Assembly (NCBI GenBank): GCA_964526565.1
Contig: CAZGMC010000033.1
Coordinates: forward strand, 1-37,097
Direction: 5' to 3'
DNA: 37,097 nucleotides
Source of the DNA: CAZGMC01 sp964526565
Lineage (GTDB): Bacteria; Pseudomonadota; Alphaproteobacteria; DSM-16000; Inquilinaceae
This document shows positions 22,006 through 29,993 of this stretch, in pieces. The notes under the pieces were generated by a model. It was not told the DNA's origin. It ran no database searches and was given only the letters and a program-made list of their open reading frames with translations. The translations under genes and the position numbers were made by a program. Each line of letters starts with the position of its first letter. The first letter of the stretch is position 1.

Positions 22006-23081
22006 CAGTTCTGCTCCTTTATTTTTGCTGCGCGAAGGGCGGTTTCTTCTGCCGGGAACCAGTGCGTCGTGCGGTTGGCGAACCAGACGAGCGACAGCAT
22101 CACCGGCACCTCGACCAGCACGCCGACGACGGTGACGAGGGCTGCGATTGAGTCGAGCCCGAACAACCCGATGGCCACCGCGACCGCCAGCTCGAAGAAG
22201 TTGGAGGTGCCGATCATCGCGCAGGGCGCGGCCACGTTATGCGGCACGCGCCACGCCTTCGCTGCCCAGTAGGCGATCGCGAAGATGCCGTAGGACTGGA
22301 TCAGGAGAGGGATGGCGATCATCACAATGACCAGCGGCTGCGACAGGATCACCTCGCCCTGAAAGCCGAAGAGCAGGACCACCGTCGCCAGCAGGCCCAG
22401 AACCGAAAACGGCTTTACCTTGGACGTGAAGGCACCGACCGCCGCCTCTGCCTGCGCTGCGTTGGCCGCCCCGCGCGTCATGATCACCCGTGTGACGATC
22501 CCCGCCAGAAGCGGGATCACGACATAAAGACCGACCGACAGCACCAGTGTCTCCCACGGCACCGTGATGTCTGTGACGCCCAGGAGCAGGGCGACAATCG
22601 GCGCATAGGCAAAGACCATGATCGCGTCGTTGAGCGACACCTGCGCCAGCGTGTAGTTCGGATCACCCTTGGTGAGCTGCGACCAGACGAATACCATCGC
22701 CGTGCAAGGTGCGGCCCCCAGCAGAATCAGGCCCGCGATGTACTGGCCGCTCGTGTCCGGCTCGATGAAGGGGGCGAAGACCCATTCGAAGAACAGCACA
22801 CCAAGCGCGGCCATGGTGAAGGGCTTGATCAGCCAGTTCAACGCCAGCGTGATGATCATGCCCTTGGGCCGTTCATGCACCCGCGCGAGGCTGGAGAAAT
22901 CCACAGCCACCATCATCGGGTACACCATGAACCATATCAGGATCGCGACGACGAAGTTGACCGAGCCGTATTCCAGCGACGCCAGAAAGCTGACCAGTCC
23001 CGGAGCGATCTGGCCGAGCGCCAGACCGGCGACAATCGCCAGCGCGACCCAGAACGAAAGATAACGTTCAAATGCAGACAT
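22005..23081 (-). CDS. acr3: arsenite efflux permease, ACR3 family
   Basis: A 358-residue inner-membrane protein with about ten hydrophobic segments. Conserved ACR3 marks are SFWVALAIVAGLALGQIAP near the start, GLILLGAAPCTAMVFVWSQL with the functional Cys, LNDAIMVFAYAPIV, and TSNFFELAVAVAIGLFGLDS with the key Glu. It exports arsenite, either alone or energised by ArsA. It starts 30 bases after arsA. ATG 23081 gives MSAFERYLSF, the usual family start. Confidence 0.93.
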   Translation of the reverse strand: MSAFERYLSFWVALAIVAGLALGQIAPGLVSFLASLEYGSVNFVVAILIWFMVYPMMVAVDFSSLARVHERPKGMIITLALNWLIKPFTMAALGVLFFEWVFAPFIEPDTSGQYIAGLILLGAAPCTAMVFVWSQLTKGDPNYTLAQVSLNDAIMVFAYAPIVALLLGVTDITVPWETLVLSVGLYVVIPLLAGIVTRVIMTRGAANAAQAEAAVGAFTSKVKPFSVLGLLATVVLLFGFQGEVILSQPLVIVMIAIPLLIQSYGIFAIAYWAAKAWRVPHNVAAPCAMIGTSNFFELAVAVAIGLFGLDSIAALVTVVGVLVEVPVMLSLVWFANRTTHWFPAEETALRAAKIKEQN

Positions 23082-23110
23082 GGGCGAAGATCTCTTTCTC
23101 GTTCGTGCGC

Positions 23111-24862
23111 TCAGGCAATTGCGGGTGCGCGGCCTACCAGCGCGCGCAGGCGGTCGGCGCCGACCGGGTCCTCGGCCAGCATCGGCACCACGGCGTGGCG
23201 CGTCGCCAGGCGGTCGCGGACCGCTGCGAGTTCCGGCGCTTCGGTCGCGGCTCGGGCCGCCAGAACCGGATGCGTGGTTCCGGTCGCGGCGAGGCTGGCG
23301 TTGACGACCCAAGCCCCGGGCGTGATCCCGGCGCGCTTCAGGTCCTCCTGAAGGCGGGCAGCCTCCAGAACCGGGGTCGTCTCGGCCAGCGTGACGATCA
23401 GGATCTTCGTTTTGCTGGGATCCTGTAGCCGCATCATCGGCGTGGTCATGTGGCTGGCATTGTCGCCCGCGTGGCGCATCACGTCGCGGTGGTAGGAGCC
23501 GGTGGCATCCAGGAGCAGCAGCGTGTGACCGGTGGGCGCTGTGTCCATCACCACGAACTTGCGCCCTGCCTCGCGGATCAGGCGGGAAAACGCCCGGAAC
23601 ACCGCGATCTCCTCGGTGCAGGGCGAGCGCAGGTCTTCCTCCAGCATCGCGCGGCCTTGGACATCAAGGCTCGCGCCTTTGGTGGCCAGGATGTGGTCGC
23701 GATAGGTTTGCGTTTCTGCTTCGGGGTCGATGCGGCTTACAGTCAGGTTGGGAACGTCGCCCGCGAGAGTCTCGGTCAGATGCGCGGCCGGGTCGGTGGT
23801 GGTCAGCAGCACCTCATGCCCGCGCGCGGCCAACTCGACTGCCACTGCGGCGGCAATCGTCGTCTTGCCGACGCCGCCTTTTCCCATGGTCATCACGAGG
23901 CCCTTGCCCGAGGCCTCGATCCCGTCGACCAGCACCGCAAGGGATGGCAAGTCGGTGTCGAACTTGCGCGCCTCTGATTCTGCCAGTTCCATCGGAGCAT
24001 TCATCCGGCGCAGCGCATCGAGACCCACAAGGTTCTCGGGCCGCAGCGCGCAGCGCGATTGAGGCAGAGCGGCCAGGTGCGGGTCCATGCCGTCCAGCGC
24101 GGCCTGATCGCGCGCTATCAGGCTCGCGGCCAGCGCGTCGCCCATGTCCTCATCCGGCATAAGCCCGTTGATGGCCAGATGCTGATTGCAAATGCCGATC
24201 TCCGCCAGTTCCCGGCTCGTGCGCGCGGCCTCGGCCAGCGAGCTGACGCGCGGGCGGGCAACCAGGATCAGGCGTGTGCGGGCTGCATCCGACAGGCTGT
24301 CCACCGCCGCCGCATAACGCGTGCGCTGCTTATCCAGGCCGGCCAGCGGGCCAAGGCAGGAAGCATCGCCGCCCGTTTCCAGGAACCCGCTCCAGGCGCC
24401 GGGCAGTTTCAGCATCCGGATCGTGTGGCCCGTGGGCGCGGTGTCGAAGATGATGTGGTCATAGGCGCCGGTGACCGCTTCGTCGGTCAGGAGTGCCGTG
24501 AACTCGTCGAAGGCTGCGATCTCGGTGGTGCAGGCCCCCGAAAGCTGTTCCTCGATCCCCTTCAACGCCTTCTCCGGCAGCACCCCCCGCATCGGCCCCA
24601 CGATCCGCTCGCGGTACTCGGCGGCGGCACCTTCGGGGTCGATCTCGAGCGCCTCAAGCCTGGGAACGGCGGCGACCGGGGTCACATCGTTGTTGATCTC
24701 GATGCCGAACACCTGCCCGACATTCGAGGCTGGGTCCGTCGAGACCAGCAAAACCCTTTTACCCGCATCGGCCAGGCCGACGGCCGTGGCACAGGCGAGC
24801 GAGGTCTTGCCGACGCCGCCCTTGCCGGTGAGGAAGACGAATTTGGGCAGATCATTGAACAT
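23111..24862 (-). CDS. arsA: arsenite-activated pump ATPase ArsA
   Basis: A 583-residue tandem ATPase. The A1 P-loop FLTGKGGVGKTSLAC is at about residues 10-24 and the A2 P-loop TMGKGGVGKTTIAAAV at about 325. The three cysteines that bind As(III) are recognisable: GACTTEIAAFDEF, DASCLGPLAGL and RSPCTEEIAVFRAF. The DTAPTGHT signal-transduction motif occurs in both halves (DTAPTGHTIRMLKLPGAW and DTAPTGHTLLLLDATGSY). Full length and apparently intact. AAGGAG lies 6 bases before ATG 24862. It receives As(III) from ArsD and energises efflux at the membrane, here presumably with Acr3. Confidence 0.94.
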   Translation of the reverse strand: MFNDLPKFVFLTGKGGVGKTSLACATAVGLADAGKRVLLVSTDPASNVGQVFGIEINNDVTPVAAVPRLEALEIDPEGAAAEYRERIVGPMRGVLPEKALKGIEEQLSGACTTEIAAFDEFTALLTDEAVTGAYDHIIFDTAPTGHTIRMLKLPGAWSGFLETGGDASCLGPLAGLDKQRTRYAAAVDSLSDAARTRLILVARPRVSSLAEAARTSRELAEIGICNQHLAINGLMPDEDMGDALAASLIARDQAALDGMDPHLAALPQSRCALRPENLVGLDALRRMNAPMELAESEARKFDTDLPSLAVLVDGIEASGKGLVMTMGKGGVGKTTIAAAVAVELAARGHEVLLTTTDPAAHLTETLAGDVPNLTVSRIDPEAETQTYRDHILATKGASLDVQGRAMLEEDLRSPCTEEIAVFRAFSRLIREAGRKFVVMDTAPTGHTLLLLDATGSYHRDVMRHAGDNASHMTTPMMRLQDPSKTKILIVTLAETTPVLEAARLQEDLKRAGITPGAWVVNASLAATGTTHPVLAARAATEAPELAAVRDRLATRHAVVPMLAEDPVGADRLRALVGRAPAIA

Positions 24863-24952
24863 GACTTCTCCTTTCGCCGCCCATGACGAGCGGTCGGCAT
24901 CTGTCGTGCGCCTTAGGCCGGCGTAACTTGCTTCAGGTCAGATGGCGCTGCG

Positions 24953-25594
24953 TCAGCAGCAGCTCTGAGCCCTGTCTCTTGCGGTTGCGGACTCGGCCGC
25001 CCCGCCGCCACAGCCGCTGGCCTCGACCGGTTTTTCAGATGCCGCGCTGCAGCAAGCCGATGCCGTCACCGTCTCCGGGATCAGCCTGTCAGCCAGACTG
25101 TAGATGTTCTTCGCCGAGGCTTCCTTGACCATGCGCCCCACGGCGATCGCTTCGCGCATCTGCGCGTCGGTCAACCCGACCTCCACCGCCTTCTTGGTAT
25201 GGTACTTCAGACAGGGCTCGCAGCTGGCACCGATGGCTGCTCCGAGTGCGATCAGTTCGCGCACCTGCTCAGTGATCTCAAGCTTGGGTGCGGTGATGCC
25301 CGCCCACGCCGCCAGTTCTGCGCGGGCTGGATAGCGCGCCTTGGCCTTGAGCACGCCGTCGACCAGGAACACCGGCAGGTCATCGCCCTCGCTGTCCTGC
25401 ATGATCTGACGGATCGCATCATTGGCGGCGAACTCGGCCGGCTCGCGGCTCAGTCCGAAACGTTGGACGGTCACACCCTTCGCCTTCAGCCAATCCAGAT
25501 CGGCTGCAAGATCGACAAGCCGCTGGTCGACGCCGGTGCCGCAGATGCCGGTCGAACAGCACATCGCGGGATCGTAGACTGTAATAGTGGTCAT
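24953..25594 (-). CDS. arsD: ArsD metallochaperone fused to AhpD/CMD domain
   Basis: A 213-residue fusion. Residues 1-100 are ArsD: VYDPAMCCSTGICGTGVD with Cys12, Cys13 and Cys18 exactly at the positions used for As(III) transfer to ArsA, followed by LPVFLVDGVLKAKARYPA. Residues 105-170 form a carboxymuconolactone decarboxylase/AhpD-like helical domain with CEPC (Cys125, Cys128) and His132, the peroxidase-type redox motif. The tail carries a CC pair at 181-182, Cys195 and a terminal CC at 212-213, possibly extra metal ligands. The ATG overlaps the arsR stop (ATGA). ArsD is usually about 120 residues, so the fusion is notable: it may couple arsenite delivery to thiol redox chemistry. Confidence 0.9.
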   Translation of the reverse strand: MTTITVYDPAMCCSTGICGTGVDQRLVDLAADLDWLKAKGVTVQRFGLSREPAEFAANDAIRQIMQDSEGDDLPVFLVDGVLKAKARYPARAELAAWAGITAPKLEITEQVRELIALGAAIGASCEPCLKYHTKKAVEVGLTDAQMREAIAVGRMVKEASAKNIYSLADRLIPETVTASACCSAASEKPVEASGCGGGAAESATARDRAQSCC

Positions 25595-25968
25595 CTGAAG
25601 GTCTCCTTGGGAACGCCGCCTTCGGGGGTAAAGCAACAGGGCGCCTCGCCCTGCGGCTGCCGCGCGGCGATGGCCTCGATCAGACCCTGCATCGGCGCAA
25701 GCGCCGAGGGGGCGAGCGAATAACATACACGGGGATAGTCGATCGTGCCCTGCACGATCCCTGCATCCTTGAGGATCCGCAGGTGCTCGGAGACCGTCGA
25801 TTGGGCCAGACCGACCTGATCCACGATGTCCCCGCCGATGCAGCCGGGCTTCGAAAGCAGGAAGGCAATGATCCTGACCCGCGCGGGATGCGCCAGCGCC
25901 TTGGCAATCGAGGCGATCTGGTCCGCCTCGATCGAGGGAGACGGCGTCACCGTAGTTCGGTCCAGCAT
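25591..25968 (-). CDS. arsR: ArsR-family arsenite-responsive repressor
   Basis: A 125-residue winged-helix repressor: IAKALAHPARVRIIAFLLSK, then the recognition helix VGLAQSTVSEHLRILKDAG (about 52-70) and the wing IVQGTIDYPRVCYSLAP. The classical ELCVCDL site is absent. Instead Cys43 (KPGCIGGDI), Cys82 and a vicinal pair Cys111-Cys112 near the C-terminus are available for As(III), pointing to one of the alternative sensor-site types. The start is ATG 25968; an earlier start would run into the operator. A TGTATCG-N8-CGATACA inverted repeat 11 bases upstream is its likely operator. First gene of the operon. Confidence 0.9.
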   Translation of the reverse strand: MLDRTTVTPSPSIEADQIASIAKALAHPARVRIIAFLLSKPGCIGGDIVDQVGLAQSTVSEHLRILKDAGIVQGTIDYPRVCYSLAPSALAPMQGLIEAIAARQPQGEAPCCFTPEGGVPKETFR

Positions 25969-25978
25969 TTCGCACCCA

Positions 25979-26000
25979 TGTATCGTCGATATCCGATACA
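25979..26000. promoter_or_regulatory. ArsR operator, perfect inverted repeat
   Basis: TGTATCG, 8 bases, CGATACA: a perfect 7-bp inverted repeat 11-32 bases upstream of arsR. Its outer edge is 4 bases from the truncated IS copy, so the promoter -35 region must lie inside IS-derived sequence or has been altered. Confidence 0.65.
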
Positions 26001-26003
26001 TAA

Positions 26004-26867
26004 CAGTCCTTTTCGCCATGCGCAAGCCTTGGAGCCATATCCAGCCAACCCTGTTCCCCTGGATGCACGAAGATCGGGATCCGATCACGGAAAAGCTGAA
26101 ACAGCTGACCCATATCCTCAACGACCTCGACCTCGAGGCCGTCGTGCGCACCCCGGTGCGCGGGCCCGGCGCGCCGCTCAGCGATTGCACGGCCATCGCC
26201 CGCGCCTTCGTCGCCAAGGCGGTGCTCAACCTGCCCACCACCACCGCCCGGCGCGAACGCCTCCAGATCGACCGCTCGCGGCGCCGGATCTGCGGCTGGG
26301 AACGCCGCACCGATGTGCCCAGCGAAAGCGCCTTCTCCCGCGCCTTCGCCGAGTTCGCCCAGGACGGTGCCGCCAAGCGCCTGTGCACGAGGCGCTGGTC
26401 ACCCGCCGGCTTGGCGACCGCATCGTCGGCCACGTCTCCCGCGACGCCACCGAGATCGGGGCCCGCGAACGCCCGGTGAAGAAGGAGGAGGACGGCGACG
26501 CGCCGCCGCCCGCCCCCAGGCGCCGCCGCGGCCGGCCGCGCAAGGGCGAGGAGCCGCCAGCCAAGCCGCCCACCCGGCTGGACCGCCAGCGCACCCAGAC
26601 CGTGGCCGAGATGCTGGCCGACCCCGACGCCTGGCTGTACAACGAACGCAGCAATGCCGAGCGCGCCATCGGCCGCCTCAAGGACGACTTCGGCGGCCGC
26701 TACGTGCGGGTCCGCGGCGCCGTCAAGGTCTGCTGCCACCTCACCTTCGGCCTCGCCGCCCTGGCCGCAGACAGCCTCCTGCGACTGCGATCCCACCGAA
26801 TGCAGCCGGCCCGACCGCCCGCCGCCCTCGGAAAAACCGCTCAACCGCGGAATTCTGCAAGAGTCTC
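26004..26867 (+). mobile_element. defective insertion sequence, copy 1 (left end lost)
   Basis: Bases 26004-26867 match copy 2 (32271-33135): the same 6267-base offset holds through almost the whole length, with no difference seen from the transposase ATG to about 26830 and several in the last 40 bases. The right end is the terminal inverted repeat, read inward as GAGACTCTTGCAGAATTCCG. The matching left end and about 155 bp present in copy 2 are missing; the element starts abruptly beside the arsR operator. The right end lies inside a phoB gene. The left end therefore appears deleted, joining ars to the IS. Confidence 0.85.
26018..26867 (+). pseudogene. DDE transposase pseudogene, frameshift plus internal deletion (copy 1)
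   Basis: Starts MRKPWSHIQPTLFPWMHEDR and matches transposases with the motifs LTHILNDLD, WERRTDVPSESAFSRAFAEF and HVSRDATEIGARERP (IS5/IS1182-like DDE type; family not settled). After KRL the frame must shift: one base is missing relative to the expected RLVHEAL. Further on, the text jumps from TVAEMLADPDAW straight to LYNERSNAERAIGRLKDDFG; about 110-130 residues usually between these, including a catalytic Asp, are absent. It cannot make an active transposase. High GC, like the host rather than the pst/ars DNA. Confidence 0.85.
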
Positions 26868-27438
26868 ACCCTTCAGGCATTCATCTCGCGACAAGACGCG
26901 TCCGCGATTCTCGATCAAGAATGAAAGCAAGCGGAGCTCTAGTGGCCCCAAATGGGTTGGGACGTCATCAAGGTCGATACGATAACTGTCGCAATTGATC
27001 AGGATGTTCCGTTTGGCGGACCACGTTTTCGTCGAGCGCGATATTGGATAGACGCAACTGGAACTGCATTCGAAGGAGAAGGTCGGGCGCTGAAAACGGC
27101 GCGGTCAGGAAATCGTCTGGGCCGTATTCTATTTGAAGCGCAAGGGGTAAGTGCTCCGGATCGTCGACCCGCAGCAGCAGTTTCATCTGACGACGACGGC
27201 AAGAATTTCGTAATTTTCGACAGATGTCGGCAACCAAAGCCCGGTCATTTTTTGAGGACCAGCGGAGAGCAAGCAGATGAGGGACCAGCCGTTCTGCGAC
27301 TGAACAGATTTGATCTTGCTCTGGTGTTTTGATGATCCGCTGGCCGAAGGGCACAATCGCAGCTTCGATCTCGTCCCAAATGGAACAAGTGTAATCCGCT
27401 ACGAGAACCAGCTGGTTCGACCCTGTCGGCACACCCAT
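26868..27438 (-). pseudogene. phoB: PhoB-like response regulator, frameshifted and cut by IS
   Basis: From ATG 27438 (GGAG 8 bases upstream) a receiver domain is readable: NQLVLVADYTCSIWDEIEAA ... ALVADICRKLRNSCRRRQ and YGPDDFLTAPFSAPDLLLRM. The phosphoacceptor position (LLALRWSS, usually LLDW) and the conserved Lys (TAPF, usually TKPF) are both replaced. The frame stops at 26968, but a shifted frame continues YRIDLDDVPTHLGPLELRLL, then SFLIENRGRVLSRDECLKGE, the OmpR/PhoB winged-helix start, up to the IS end at 26867. The recognition helix is lost. It lies 22 bases after phoU, the usual last gene of a pst operon. Confidence 0.75.
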
Positions 27439-27460
27439 GTGTCCCACTCCACCGCGCCCC

Positions 27461-28152
27461 TCACGCCTTGTCGTCGGTTGATCGGGTCGCGCTCGGCTGA
27501 TCGCCACGGGTCATGAAGGCGGCTTCTTCCGCGATATTGGTGGCGTGATCCCCGATGCGTTCCAGACTCTTGGCGGCGAACAGAAGTTGGATGTCCGGAA
27601 GGGCCTTCTTTCCTGCCCGCACGCCGGCGATCATCGCGTCAAACAGATCGTAATGCAGCGCGTCGACGCGACGGTCGTCGCTGATGACACGATCGTCAAG
27701 GGCGGGGTCGCCGCCGTGTGAAGGCGTCCAGCGCGTCGTCGCAGGCGCTGAGGGCTGCCTTGTGGAGCGACGCCAAAAGCGGCGCGGCCTTGTCCGTGGG
27801 GGACTCGTTCCTGGACATGGATACGAGACGCTTTGCGATCCCTTTGGCGTGGTCGCCAATCCGCTCGACCTCGCCGGCGGCATGTTCCACCGCTATCACC
27901 TGCCGCAGGTCGCGCGCCATAGGATGATGGCGCATCAGCGTGTCCAGACAGCGGGCGCGAAGGGCTTCGAAGTCGCGGTCGAGGGTGAGGTCATCCCTGG
28001 ATGATTTCAGATGCGATAGTGGCGTCACAATCGATAGCGGCTGGCCCAGCGCGGCTGACAATCGAGCAGACAAGTTCCCCCATCGCAGTGAGATCGTTCA
28101 TGACGCCATCAAGCGCGGCATCGAGGGATTTCAACGTGTGTGGTTCTGCCAT
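27461..28152 (-). pseudogene. phoU: PhoU with two frameshifts
   Basis: ATG 28152 has GGAGG 9 bases upstream and gives MAEPHTLKSLDAALDGVMND, then a break near 28000, where the frame moves to DDLTLDRDFEALRARCLDTL and EVERIGDHAKGIAKRLVSMS. A second break near 27710 leads to DPALDDRVISDDRRVDALHY and SLERIGDHATNIAEEAAFM. The two ERIGDHAxNI-type metal motifs of PhoU are both present but in different frames. The interval of 692 bases is not divisible by 3. PhoU normally links PstB to the PhoR kinase and limits phosphate uptake. It starts 28 bases after pstB. Confidence 0.82.
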
Positions 28153-28180
28153 GGTATTGATCCTCCGCTTGCTCATTTTA

Positions 28181-29029
28181 TCAACCGTATCGACCAGTGA
28201 TGTACTGCTCTGTCTTGGGGTGACTGGGTCGCTCAAAAATCTCGTTCGTCGGCCCGAATTCCATGAGTTCGCCGAGATACATGAAAGCGGTGACGTGCGA
28301 AATCCGTGCTGCCTGCTGCATATTATGCGTGACGATGACGATCGTGATGGACTCGCTGAGTTCCTGGATCAGGTCCTCGATCTTGGCGGTTGCGATCGGG
28401 TCGAGAGCAGATGTCGGTTCATCCAGCAATAGGACTTCGGGTCGGGGGGCAAGCGCACGTGCGATGCACAGACGCTGCTGCTGACCACCCGATATTTCGT
28501 AGGCGGATTTGTGCAGCTTGTCCTTCACTTCGTCCCAGATCGCGGCCAGACGCAAGGCGCTTTCGACCGCCTCGGCAATCACTGCCCTGTTCCGCACGCC
28601 GCGCACGCGCAGACCTGCGGCGACGTTTTCGAAGATCGTCTTTGGGAAGGGGTTCGGCTTCTGGAACACCATGCCGACCCGCAGCCGCACCATGACCGGG
28701 TCCGCCTCGGCCCCGATCAGGTTCAAGCCCTCCGGATGCAGAATCACGTCGCCTTCGTACCGGTTTCCCGGATAGAGATCGTGCATCCGGTTCAGGCAGC
28801 GCAGGAGCGTCGATTTCCCACAACCAGAGGGTCCGATGATTGCTGTGGTCTTGTTGTTAAAGATCGGCATCGACACGGAGTGAATGGCCTGAAATCCGTC
28901 GGGATAGAAGAAGTTCAGACCGCGGATCTCTGCCCTCAATCGCTCAGCTTCTGTATTGGCAAGAATGGCCGGGATTTTGTCCACGGACACCGCCGACTTG
29001 TTTTCGGTTTGCATGAGTTGTTCTAACAT
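28181..29029 (-). CDS. pstB: phosphate ABC transporter ATP-binding protein PstB
   Basis: A 282-residue ABC ATPase. Walker A is AIIGPSGCGKSTLLRCLNR (about 88-106), Q-loop VGMVFQKPNPFPKTIFENV, signature YEISGGQQQRLCIARALA, Walker B VLLLDEPTSALDPIA, and the switch His in IVTHNMQQAARIS. QKPNPFPK and LNRMHDLYP are PstB-specific. It energises phosphate import by PstC/PstA. It follows pstA by 9 bases. The N-terminal 35 residues are an extra extension relative to many PstB proteins. Intact, in contrast to the broken genes behind it. Confidence 0.95.
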   Translation of the reverse strand: MLEQLMQTENKSAVSVDKIPAILANTEAERLRAEIRGLNFFYPDGFQAIHSVSMPIFNNKTTAIIGPSGCGKSTLLRCLNRMHDLYPGNRYEGDVILHPEGLNLIGAEADPVMVRLRVGMVFQKPNPFPKTIFENVAAGLRVRGVRNRAVIAEAVESALRLAAIWDEVKDKLHKSAYEISGGQQQRLCIARALAPRPEVLLLDEPTSALDPIATAKIEDLIQELSESITIVIVTHNMQQAARISHVTAFMYLGELMEFGPTNEIFERPSHPKTEQYITGRYG

Positions 29030-29038
29030 CTTGTCCTC

Positions 29039-29992
29039 TCAGTTTCGGTACTGCCGGCGCAGGCGATAGCGAATGTAAATGGCGATCCCGTTCAGCGACA
29101 GTGTCAGTGCCATCAACACGACCCCGGTCGCAGCCGCGTTGACGTGGAATTCCGGCTGCGGTCGCGAAATCCAGTTGAACATCTGGATCGGCAGGACAGT
29201 GAAATTCTCGTTCAACCAGGCAAAGCTGAGGAATGGAAACTCACTCTGAATCGGGGACGGCGGCAGGAAGGCGATGAAAGTCAGCGCGCCGATCGTGATG
29301 ATCGGGGCGGTTTCACCGATGGCACGGCTCAGACCGACGATGGCGCCCGTCATGATGCCAGGTCGTGCCGCCGGAATGATGTAGCCCCACATGACCTGCC
29401 ACCGATCCGCACCCAGACCATAGGCCGCCTCTTTGACGACCCGTGGGATGGCGCGCACGGCCTCGCGCGTGGATACGATGACAATGGGCAGAATCAGCAG
29501 CCCCAGAGTCATGCCCGCAACGAGGATCGTCTTGCCGAGGTCGAGCCCGTAGACGAACAACCCGAGCGCAAGAAGCCCGTAGATGATCGACGGGACACCG
29601 GCCAGGTTCGAGACGTTGATCTCGATGAAGTTCGACAACCAACCCTTGCGTGCATATTCCTCCAGATACAGCCCCGCTGCGACACCGATTGGAATGGCCA
29701 GAAAGGCGGTCGTAATCATGACCGCTATTGACCCAACCCATGCGGAAAGGATCCCGGCCCGTTCAGGCCGCCGCGACGGGAAGCTGGTCATGAACTCGTA
29801 GTCGATCCGCGCCAGGCCGCGAATGACAAGGTCGCCGATCAGGGAAAACAGCAGGCCCATCGCAATGACCATGACAAGGATGCCTGCAGCGGAAAACAGA
29901 AGATCAATCTTCTTCGCGCGATTGATCGCACCCAGTGCCTCGGCGGTCGAAGCCTCCGCCGCGCCGAGGTTGCCTTCGGTTGTAACGGCCAT
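29039..29992 (-). CDS. pstA: phosphate ABC transporter permease PstA
   Basis: A 317-residue inner-membrane permease with about six hydrophobic helices, the first being LLFSAAGILVMVIAMGLLFSL. The PstA pattern is seen in NLAGVPSIIYGLLALGLFVY, LPIVIVSTREAVRAIPRVVK and EAAYGLGADRWQVMWGYIIP, which contains the EAA loop that docks PstB, followed by SRAIGETAPIITIGALTF. It starts 1 base after pstC. Intact. Confidence 0.95.
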   Translation of the reverse strand: MAVTTEGNLGAAEASTAEALGAINRAKKIDLLFSAAGILVMVIAMGLLFSLIGDLVIRGLARIDYEFMTSFPSRRPERAGILSAWVGSIAVMITTAFLAIPIGVAAGLYLEEYARKGWLSNFIEINVSNLAGVPSIIYGLLALGLFVYGLDLGKTILVAGMTLGLLILPIVIVSTREAVRAIPRVVKEAAYGLGADRWQVMWGYIIPAARPGIMTGAIVGLSRAIGETAPIITIGALTFIAFLPPSPIQSEFPFLSFAWLNENFTVLPIQMFNWISRPQPEFHVNAAATGVVLMALTLSLNGIAIYIRYRLRRQYRN

Positions 29993-29993
29993 G

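Noticed and set aside
26390..26420. Programmed frameshift in the transposase
   Set aside because: No slippery sequence is present and the element also lacks central catalytic residues, so a simple one-base loss is more likely.
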